From contig LT642270.1 in the NCBI GenBank assembly GCA_900128585.1, positions 1 through 18,473 on the forward strand: DNA of 18,473 nt. Direction: 5' to 3'. Shown in pieces: positions 7,531-15,800 of the stretch (its first letter is position 1; each line of letters starts with the position of its first letter). Origin of the DNA: Stramenopiles sp. TOSAG23-3. Its lineage: Eukaryota; Sar. The position numbers and the translations under genes are program-made. The notes beneath the pieces were generated by a model. It worked only from the letters and a program-made list of their open reading frames with translations, ran no database searches and was not told where the DNA came from.

Positions 7531-7634
7531 CTTCTTTTTCTCTTCTCCTTTTTTTTTCTTCTTTTTTTTTTCCTTGTTTTTTTTCTTTCTTTCTTTCCTC
7601 CTTCTTCTTCTCTTCTTCTTTCTCTTCTTCTTTT
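7531..7634 (+). repeat. ~100-nt polypyrimidine tract
   Basis: From 7531 to about 7634 the plus strand is almost entirely C and T (T runs, CTTT and CTT units), with a lone G at 7576. Such tracts can form triplex (H-DNA) structures or exclude nucleosomes. Here it lies between divergent promoters. Function is inference. Confidence 0.85.
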
Positions 7635-8215
7635 GTTGTTGTGTGATGATGATGGTCGTTGCTTCTTTTTTTGTCCGTCTATCCTAATTTTAATCTCTTC
7701 ACTGTGTTCATGTTATTTCTTAATTTAAAATTTAAAATGAAAGGTGGTTGGTCGACAGCACAGGACTAGAGATATAACAGCACACAGGCTTGTAAACCGA
7801 AAAATCATTTCATTCATCTTTATAAAGGGGGAATAGAAGGAATACACTTACCTATATAATAATGAATATTAATACAACAAAATAATTACATAATCAGATC
7901 CCCTTTTATTCTTCTTTCTATCTCACTTTTTTTTTTAATTATTTTTTTCTACGTATATTTTTTTCTTTCTAATTATTTTTTGTTTGTTGTTGACAAATAA
8001 AAAATAAATATCGAAAAAATGATGTCTTTTTATTTTGTAAAAAAAATACAGTTTCATCATCGTTGAAAATTCTTCTTTGTTGTATTTTAATATATTAACA
8101 TATAAATAGCATAAGAATGAAGTAACCCAATCATCATCTTTTTCTTCTTTTCGCGCATTTTTTTTCATCTTCTCTCTTTTTCTTTGTTGTTGCTATGTAC
8201 CTTCTAAAATGAAGA

Positions 8216-8275
8216 AATAATAATAATAATCGTCATCATCATCAGCAGTCAACAACAACAAGCAACAACAATACG
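8216..8275. repeat. Compound trinucleotide repeat (TAA, CAT, CAA)
   Basis: Successive short arrays of AAT/TAA (8216-8230), CAT (8234-8243) and CAA (about 8250-8271), followed by an A12 run. This is a simple-sequence microsatellite about 240 bp upstream of the RING-H2 start; no coding use is seen. Confidence 0.8.
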
Positions 8276-8514
8276 AAAACAACAATAAAAAAAAAAAACA
8301 TTTTTTTTATTGTTTAATCTACTACTACCACAGGTATTATTATTTGCTCCAATTGCGAAAAAGTCAAAGGAGAAAGAAATGATAAACAGTTCTTACAAAT
8401 GGTACACAATTATCGTTTTGCTTAAAGATTAATATTCTCTCACAAAGAAGCAGTTTAAACCACAGTCGGCATAGAATAGGACATTATCTATTTAACCAAA
8501 CAATAAACTCTTAC

Positions 8515-9867
8515 ATGGAATATGTCTTGGAGCCGTACAAGCTTGACTTTGGTGCAGGGGCACACGGGGCAAAAATAGATCGCGAAGAGCTTGCTGAAGT
8601 TGGCGCAACCCCCGTTCCTATTGATGAGAGAGCTTGCATCTCTTCAAGTCGGAAACATAATCTTCACTCAGAAGCATTAGAAAATCAAATAAACCAAGAG
8701 AATAAGACCGGGAAAAAACGTTCGCCAACAAACCGAAGGTCTTCGCGTCAAGGCTCACCGCTGTCGGATATTAACGAGTGCTTGAGCTCCCCAGGCGCCA
8801 CACTTTTGTTCAATAGCAGCCAGACTACTCCCCCGTTTCAAACATCTCTCACCAGCTCACCGTCCCGGGCTATTGATGCGATGAATATCGAATCACAACA
8901 CACTAGCATGAGCAGTGTAAATTCCAGCCATTACACGACCGCGAGTGATTTCGATAGCCAAAGCGCTTCTCCACAACATTTGCCGAATCGCCTGGCGGGG
9001 AATCGAACGACCTCCATATCACCGGTCACAATCAATTTTCAAAACCGATCTACTTCAAGCAGCATGTCACAAAGAAGTGAAGATGAGCACAACTCCGACT
9101 TTGAGGAATCACATGATAGGGCATACTTGCAGGCATCTCCTGTCATGTCCATGGAGGAGAATTCCCTGGAAGAAACAGAGACAGGCAGTACGAATGCGGG
9201 CGAGGCAGCCCCGTCTGAACCAGCACAGGAACCCCCTTCCGATTTAGACGCAGAAGCAGCCTCCATAGCACTTGCAAGGCAGTTGATGCAAGAGGAGAGC
9301 ATGATGGTGTACCAGCAAATGCAGGAGGAAGCACTGCGATTACAGCAGGCCATGGCAGCCTCTGCCGATGGCACGCAGGCTTCCAATGAAGACGATAGCG
9401 ACCTTATGTATGCTCTCGAACTAGCTAGGCAAGAACAGGTTATGGAAGAAGGGGGCATTGAAGATGATTCACTGGACCCCGATGAAATGGACTATGAAGC
9501 ATTGATGGAATTGGGCGAGCAAATGGGGGATGTGGCACAGGATCGTTGGCGAATGGATGCGCCGAAGATTATTGAAACTCTCCCAGTGCAGAGAATTACC
9601 AAAGAATTTTTAAGTCAAGTTGAGGGCAATCAAGGCATGTGTCAAGTGTGCCAATGTGATTACGAAGAGGGTGAAGAAATGAAAATATTACCATGTAAGC
9701 ATCACTTTCACCCAGAGTGCATAGATCGATGGCTTCAAGATCACCCAACTTGTTGCATTTGCAAGAGAAATGTAGTTGAAGCGGCCGAAGAAGAGGAACC
9801 CGACGATAAATTACCTGCTGCAGCCATTGCTGGAGGAAATAGAATCGTAAGGTCTCCATCCGCATGA
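8515..9867 (+). CDS. BIG BROTHER-like RING-H2 E3 ubiquitin ligase
   Basis: 450-aa open frame from ATG 8515 to TGA. A C-terminal RING-H2 finger has textbook spacing: C376-x2-C379-x14-C394-x1-H396-x2-H399-x2-C402-x10-C413-x2-C416, including LPCKHHFHPECIDRWL. RING-H2 proteins position E2-ubiquitin beside substrate and form no thioester themselves. Just before it, MDYEALMELGEQMGDV (325-340) resembles the YE-x-LLELGE-x-IG segment preceding the finger in plant BIG BROTHER-type ligases. Acidic helices at about 240-275 (SIALARQLMQEE) and 297-317 (SDLMYALELARQEQ) resemble ubiquitin-interacting motifs, though the usual serine is replaced. Residues 40-230 are serine/threonine-rich and probably disordered. 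No signal peptide or membrane segment is seen, so it is cytosolic or nuclear. The start has T at -3, a weak context, but no upstream alternative was chosen. Substrate is unknown. It converges on the GEX1-like gene 257 bp downstream. Confidence 0.88.
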   Translation: MEYVLEPYKLDFGAGAHGAKIDREELAEVGATPVPIDERACISSSRKHNLHSEALENQINQENKTGKKRSPTNRRSSRQGSPLSDINECLSSPGATLLFNSSQTTPPFQTSLTSSPSRAIDAMNIESQHTSMSSVNSSHYTTASDFDSQSASPQHLPNRLAGNRTTSISPVTINFQNRSTSSSMSQRSEDEHNSDFEESHDRAYLQASPVMSMEENSLEETETGSTNAGEAAPSEPAQEPPSDLDAEAASIALARQLMQEESMMVYQQMQEEALRLQQAMAASADGTQASNEDDSDLMYALELARQEQVMEEGGIEDDSLDPDEMDYEALMELGEQMGDVAQDRWRMDAPKIIETLPVQRITKEFLSQVEGNQGMCQVCQCDYEEGEEMKILPCKHHFHPECIDRWLQDHPTCCICKRNVVEAAEEEEPDDKLPAAAIAGGNRIVRSPSA

Positions 9868-10124
9868 AAACAACTGTGGTGTGGTGACTGGCGGTGACCA
9901 AATCATGCTCCATTTTCTCTCAAAACGATTAAGAAATACACACAATGTATTTGTCTGTGTGTCAAATTAATGGCACGGGATTTAGATAAACTAAATTTAG
10001 TTTTTGTAAAAAGAATTACTAGTTTGTGTGTAGGAAAACGTTTACACCTCTCTCAAATATTTTCACTTACGTGATGGCGCGGTGTTTGGCGACGTACGCG
10101 GACGGTATTTTGTCAGAGAATTTA
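9868..10124. other. Short convergent spacer (RING-H2 and GEX1-like genes)
   Basis: 257 bp between two stops, containing both 3' untranslated regions. A minus-strand AATAAA (TTTATT at 10121-10126) overlaps the GEX1-like TAA stop and is too early to be a convincing poly(A) signal. No AATAAA is seen for the plus-strand gene. GT-rich stretches occur at 9875-9895 and near 9950 and 10025. Confidence 0.5.
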
Positions 10125-11648
10125 TTATTGGACAAATAGTGCTTCGCTTTGCATCCTCCTTTCTTTTAGCATATGGGACCCGTTGCACGTATTACCATAA
10201 TCACCCGGGGCAAAGCTCTCATAAGGAAAGACTTCAAAGCCATCAGGAGCGTAGGGAATGTCCGAAATTTGGAGTGGGCCATCCACTGTGTCGTCGCATG
10301 CTACGGTGTACAAAGTACTGCGTGCCTCTGGAACATTGTCATCGTCCATTTCGTCATACTCGTCGTTGTTATCATAACCAGGTGGCAAGCTGTTTTGTAA
10401 GACTTGCTGTAACGTTTCATCGTCAATGACCAAATCATGGTGCTTTGCTCTCCACTTAGTCACCTGGTTTATTAGCCCTTTTAAAAGCAGCTGTTGCTGG
10501 AATCGTGCATTGTTCGTGAGCTGGTGCATGTGATCGATGATCTTTTTCCCGTCCTCTTGACTGAGTTCCTTTCGATGAAAGTCTCGGTACACTTTTTCGC
10601 AAAGCGTCAATAGAGCCATCACGACAACCAACGATCTCCAAAATGATAGAACCTGGTACATGCGATCCGGATCGACTCTTAAATGGGCGAGGAGAGGGCG
10701 AAGTGCAATTGATTCTATGGCTACACAGGACGCCACCAGAACCCCAATCCGAATCCTTACAGCGCGCGTTGCCGGGGGAATCGTCAAGACATAGCCAGCT
10801 ATAGCAAACATGATGTAAAACACGACCGATTTTGCCGCCATGACATCCATAAATATATGCTCCGAATACGAATGCATCATCGACAGCATCGGCTCCAGGC
10901 GATCATCAATTGAAGAGGACAAGTGATCTAATTTTTTTAGTTGCTCATGGATTTTTTTTTGCCCAAGGAAGATTTTGCTGTTTACCGTCTCACTTTCGTC
11001 CTTAAGTTTAGTCAACGCCAGGGAGCTATGTTCCGTCAACGCGGTTTGGGTTTGTAACAATTTCTCTTCAATTCCCAAGGACGTCTTTAAGCCATCTTCG
11101 ATGCTTTTGTGGGTATCAAGTATGGAGGCTAAGGTATTTGTGAGGCCACTCATCGCATCACTCATGACGTGTATCTTCTCTTGACTCTTGGCTTGGCTAG
11201 ATTGAATCGCCGAGATAATTTCCGTGGCGGTCTGAATCGAATTACTGCGCTCGAGTGAGTCGCAGATTCTTTCAATATCAAGTTTGAAGGCAGTGAACGT
11301 TGAGAAGTCATTGTTCGTTTTCATATTTTTCGTGCAGCTGGTGTAGTCGTCAAAGTTGCAGTAGTACTTTGGGAGACCAGAGTCAGCTAGGTGACAATTG
11401 GTGGCTGCAATTGCTAAATTTGTTAGTTTCGCAGACGATAAATCTTCACAATTCTGTATGGAAAGCTCGGCGATCAAGCTTTGGCGACACTCTGACATCG
11501 GTAGTCGTGCTTGTATCCTTCGCAAAATTTCCGCAGGATTTATCGAACTCTTAGCAGTGGTTAACCACCCCATAGAAAATTTTCCGACAACCTTCGTCGC
11601 ACATAGGTGAAGACTCAAAACAGCTACCGCAAGGTATGCAAAGTTCAT
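10125..11648 (-). CDS. GEX1/Kar5/Brambleberry-type nuclear membrane fusion protein
   Basis: 507 codons, ending TAA. The frame stays open to a GTG at 11780, but the first ATG, 11648, directly opens a good signal peptide (MNFAYLAVAVLSLHLCA), so this start is preferred. After it come six cysteines in a compact lumenal region (C54, C67, C85, C97, C105, C129), including NCHLADSG, YYCNFDDYTSC and DIERIC, the pattern of the GEX1/Kar5 cysteine-rich domain. A long coiled-coil-prone region follows (about 135-265). Three hydrophobic segments are at about 273-290, 299-316 and 334-351, the first two separated by PPATRAVRIR. A polar C-terminal tail (352-507) with an acidic stretch (428-441) completes the protein. 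Known members sit in the nuclear envelope/ER and are needed for nuclear fusion in gametes or zygotes. Assignment rests on domain order and cysteine pattern, since primary sequence is poorly conserved in this family. The gene is divergent from the ARM gene. Confidence 0.82.
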   Translation of the reverse strand: MNFAYLAVAVLSLHLCATKVVGKFSMGWLTTAKSSINPAEILRRIQARLPMSECRQSLIAELSIQNCEDLSSAKLTNLAIAATNCHLADSGLPKYYCNFDDYTSCTKNMKTNNDFSTFTAFKLDIERICDSLERSNSIQTATEIISAIQSSQAKSQEKIHVMSDAMSGLTNTLASILDTHKSIEDGLKTSLGIEEKLLQTQTALTEHSSLALTKLKDESETVNSKIFLGQKKIHEQLKKLDHLSSSIDDRLEPMLSMMHSYSEHIFMDVMAAKSVVFYIMFAIAGYVLTIPPATRAVRIRIGVLVASCVAIESIALRPLLAHLRVDPDRMYQVLSFWRSLVVVMALLTLCEKVYRDFHRKELSQEDGKKIIDHMHQLTNNARFQQQLLLKGLINQVTKWRAKHHDLVIDDETLQQVLQNSLPPGYDNNDEYDEMDDDNVPEARSTLYTVACDDTVDGPLQISDIPYAPDGFEVFPYESFAPGDYGNTCNGSHMLKERRMQSEALFVQ

Positions 11649-12879
11649 TTCGTTACGGTATATTAAGCGTTCGCTGATGCGAGTGACTCTGCGGAAACGC
11701 GTTGATTTTTCGTGGAAATTGCCGTCCAAATACCACGCCCGTTTCTTAATATTTAGAGTATAAAAACACAAATATGGCACGGGTGCTTTTATCCAGAAAA
11801 TCGTATTATTTTCCTTTGCTTACATAACACTTAATCTTAAATTAAACCAAAAACTATTCCTTCAATGAATTCTGTGGATAGTGGATGGTAAAACCCAAGG
11901 AAACATTTTTAATAAACGCACGACGAAGACTTATTATTATTATATTTATTATTAATAATAAATAATTAAAAAAAATATATAATATAGGTGTGTAGTAGTG
12001 CAACTAATAGGAGTGGGTGTCTCCTCCTCTTCTATTCTTTTTTTGAGTTTTTCTCTTCTTCTTCTAACTAATAATGGTGTGCACTGTGTGTTAATAATCC
12101 GAGGTATTAGTATAGTGATTAGTAGTGTAAAATTGTATTATTTTATAATGATGCTTTCCTTATGTATTGTTAATAATTATTTTCCTATAACAATCATAAT
12201 GGGAATTCTTCTTCTTCTTTGATTCATTTTTTTATTTTTAATTAATATATATATATAGAAATAGCAAGTTATACTGTGTGATATTATTTATTACCATAAT
12301 AATAAAGAAAAAATAAGTTGTACGGGGGACGGGGGGGGGGGGTGTTCCTCGTCTTTTTGTTGTACTTGTAGAATAAATATATATAAACTAAGGATTAAAC
12401 TAGCCAATTAAAATCGGAAAGGAACGGAACCCTGAACTGAACTGAACTATTTTCAGTCAAAATAAACAAAACATTTACACAGGCATATAATATGTAAAAT
12501 CGGAAGAATGCAACTCATACGGAAAAAAAAAAAAGTGTACGAACCGGAAAAAATAATAATACCTGGTACAACTACAAACTACAGGCACTATGGCATCCTG
12601 GCCACTATGGTGACACTCTACTATGGAATAATAATATTTATAATGGCGCGGGGTTGGTTTGTTGTTGTTGTTAATAGTCATCATGGCATTTGCTTTGTTG
12701 CCAGCTTTGTTGGTGTCTGACTGAGAGTGACCCCCCCCCACGTTTGATCTACCAATCGATTAGTTTTGAAACATGTCATGCGTGCCGAATATAGAGTAAA
12801 ATTTTGTTTCTGTTGAGTGGACGATTGTTACCGTTCCCTACTTCTTGGCTGAATTGACGTATACAAAAAAAAATAAACA
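11649..12879. other. Divergent spacer between the GEX1-like and ARM genes
   Basis: About 1.23 kb. The first 130 bp upstream of the GEX1-like start is GC-richer and free of ATG on the minus strand, consistent with a leader. The rest is AT-rich, with TTATTA repeats near 11930-11965, G5-AC-G12 at 12324-12342, three TGAAC units at 12433-12447, a GTT microsatellite near 12656-12671 and C9 at 12731-12739. A 70-codon ATG frame at 12508-12720 (plus), lysine-rich then hydrophobic, is open but unlike any family I know and may be chance. The ARM start has A at -3. Confidence 0.55.
12324..12342 (+). repeat. Poly-G tract (G5-AC-G12)
   Basis: A run of five G, then AC, then twelve G in otherwise AT-rich DNA. 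Such runs can form G-quadruplex structures and are prone to length error in assemblies. Other runs in the window are G9 at 6324-6332 and C9 at 12731-12739. Confidence 0.9.
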
Positions 12880-15800
12880 ATGAGTAACCACAGTGGCAGT
12901 TCTGCCTTGACCGGTTTAGTCGAGTCGATAGAGCAGCATAAAAAGTTTGGTGGTCTCTTAAAATATTCGATCAATTGCGTAGTTGCCTTGATCACCCCCC
13001 CGAATCCTGATGCAACGGTAAACGTGAGGGAACTTGTTTCCAGCGGTGGTCTGGAAGCTCTTGTTTCAGCAGCACAGGAGCATCCAGGGAACGCAGAAGT
13101 GTTGGAGATAGCCACCTCAATACTCACCAAGTGTGCTGGTGAGGAAGACTTGTTGAGCACGATTTGTGAAAGTGGCGCATGTCAAAATTTGCTCTCTTTG
13201 GTTTCAAGAGTTCCGGAATTAGGCGGATCGAAAGACCAACTGATTGATATCATCCATAACATGGCGAACACGGAGGAAAACATCGTGAAACTCGTCGACA
13301 ACGGTGCTATCCCAACGTTTGTGGATATGTTGAACACTGACATACAGTCGTCGGCACCAATTGAATCTATTTCTCGGGATGTAAACATACTAGCAAAGCT
13401 TGTGAAAGTGGACGGGGCTATTGAGCAATTCATTGGTAGCAATGGGGTTAATATTACGTTGGAATTGTTGGGCAGGAGCAAAGAATCCCAGAGCCTTACG
13501 TTTGGAGTCCTGTCTATATTGCGCATCGCAGCTCAAGACGAGAGCATGGTTGATTTGATCAAGCAAAATGATGGTATTGTGACCATTGTGCACGCTATGG
13601 AGGAACACTACACCCGCGAGGACTTGCTGGTAGAGGGTGGCAAGCTCTTGTCAAGTCTATGTTCCAGCAACGATATCGATGAGGCGATGAACATCTTGGA
13701 AAACCCATCATCTAACAATGCGCAACGAATGTATGCTGCAGCAATTATTAGCAACCTTTCGCTGGACGAGCAGCTCATCCAAAACATTATTCAGCGGAAC
13801 GGCATTGAGACGTTGCTTGGTCTAATCGACGACACTGGAGATAATGTCGGCAACATCGCTGTCCGTGCTTTGGGCCGACTTGCGGCGACGGAAGAAGGCC
13901 TCGAGCAGCTGTTAAAACACAATGGCGTAACCGCTATATTGGGCGCGCTCAACAACCGCAGAAGTAGCAGCGAGATGCTTGTCTCGGCAGTGTTGACCTT
14001 CAAAGCTTTGGCTCAATCCGAAGGTGGAGTCGAAGCGATGATCGAGTCTGGCGGCCTTGTATCAATATTGGACTCTGTTAGAAATTCACCGCAGGATACA
14101 AATGCAATGGAGTGCATGCTGTCATGCTTGAATAGCATGATAGACCAGCCAGCTATTTTCGAAATTATGAACAACGAACAGAATATTCAGATGATGCTCG
14201 ATGCTGTAAATGCGCACCCTGATTCTCAAGATATTACAAAGAGTGTGGCCTCGATCTTAAGCAAGTTGGCCGAGGACGATGACCGGGTGAATGACATATG
14301 TTCTTCCGAGGGCATCACAGTGATGCTGAAATGTCTCGAGCATAATCTGGATGATCTAGAGACGGTTGTGAAATGTTTCAGTGTTATTTCAAAGTTGGTT
14401 TACAATTCCACAAAGCTTTCACCCGAGGCATGCATTTTGGTTTCGAAAGCAGTAAAGCGGCACGCATCAGATACCACTGTTTTTGACTTGGGAAAGTACA
14501 TTGTGAACTTCAATTTGGACGACAGTATGCTTGAGTTAGCGCAGAAACGACTGAAAAAATGCACCCGCGACTTAAAATTTATAGACACAGACGAAAGCGA
14601 TGGAGTCAAGTCGACGGCCGACACATTTGCTCTAATTGAAAGCTTCGGGCTAAACGAGCCCGTTGTTGAAAATGTTAATTCGGACTCGTTTGTGAAGAGC
14701 ATGGTTTCTTTTGTTCGGACTGGGAAAGACTTGAGCATTGAAACTCCTAACACTGCTAGGGACAAACTGCTGCTGCTGGCCATTGAGGCGACTACAAGAA
14801 TTTGTTCCGCATCGGCAGTCTTTGCAGAAAAGATTGCTTTGGCAAATATTGCTGGTATGCTGTCCATTTACAAAGGAGACCTTGCGCCAACCGAAAACGC
14901 AAGGGCAGTAGCGATGCTGTTTGCAAGCATTATCGAAAATACCAAACACTCAAAAAGCGCGACGAGTACTTTGACCAGCGGCGGCTGCCTTGCAACGATG
15001 CTGGCGATCAGCGATGTCAACAGAGACAGCGAGGAGCTAAATGCTGCCTGCATTTCTGCGCTGTTGTCTACGTGCCAGGACTTGGAAACCGCACAGCAGT
15101 TTGTTCGCAGTGTAGGGTCGAAAGCACTCGTACAGTCAGGAATCCTATCTATTGCGATTAGCAATTTAGCCAAGGGCGATGCACATAGTCTAAACGCAAT
15201 TCATTTCCTTCAAGCCGCTGCAAAAATTCCCACCTTGATGAGTGCAGCGATAGAACTAGGCGTGTTAGACAGCCTTCGAAATGTAGTTTCCTCAGGAGGG
15301 TCTTCTGGATGGGCGTCGGTTGTAGACGAGAGCACAGGAAAAACATATTATTACAACAAGGACACTCAAGAAACGAGCTGGGAAAACCCTATTTCAGATG
15401 GAACAGGCATCGCCTCCCGCAACCTTTTGCCCGCGGCCGAACTCATTAACACCTTTGGTGCGGGTCTTAAGCCGAAACAGGCAGTTGAGTTGGGGGGAGC
15501 GGAAATGATTATTTTGTCTACAAAGACGTTGCTTCGAGGGTACACAGGCGCGGCCGAGGAGCGAGACGTTCTACTTTCTTCGCTTGATACGTTGTCGGAG
15601 ATGGCAAAAATTGACCCGTCTAGCGTTATGCTGAACGGTGGAGTCGAAATATTGGACGATGCAATCCGATTATTTTATGACGATGAAGATGTGCTCACCG
15701 CTTGCGCAAAAGTGTTTGCAAATCTGACAAAGTCTCCGGGCGGAAATGCAGAAATCATTGGTTCGGCTGGCCTTTCGCATTTAGTGGCATACTTGGCATC

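Larger units (their letters stand above)
7364..8514. other. Divergent spacer between LSM2 and the RING-H2 gene
   Basis: About 1.15 kb, AT-rich and low in complexity, carrying the promoters of both divergent genes. A TATA-like TATAAAGG sits at 7821 on the plus strand but is almost 700 bp from the RING-H2 start, so its use is unclear. It also holds the pyrimidine tract and trinucleotide repeats listed separately, and A12-CA-T8 at 8287-8308. No gene or structured RNA is recognised. The open frame at 7935-8168 (minus) is lysine/phenylalanine/tyrosine-rich AT background. Confidence 0.55.

Noticed and set aside
6120-8514. Search for tRNA, snRNA or other structured RNA genes in the spacers
   Set aside because: No GGTTCGA-type B box with a paired acceptor stem, and no convincing Sm site with flanking hairpins, was found by eye. 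A covariance-model scan would be decisive.
9039-9458. Serine/cysteine-rich minus-strand frame opposite the RING-H2 gene
   Set aside because: Antisense of the acidic, Glu/Ala-rich helices; no independent signal.
11649-11780. Upstream extension of the GEX1-like frame to a GTG at 11780
   Set aside because: No ATG in this stretch, and the ATG at 11648 directly begins a good signal peptide; extension would bury it.
11998-12222. Hydrophobic plus-strand frame resembling a membrane peptide
   Set aside because: Starts with GTG and its hydrophobicity comes from TTA/ATT-rich background.
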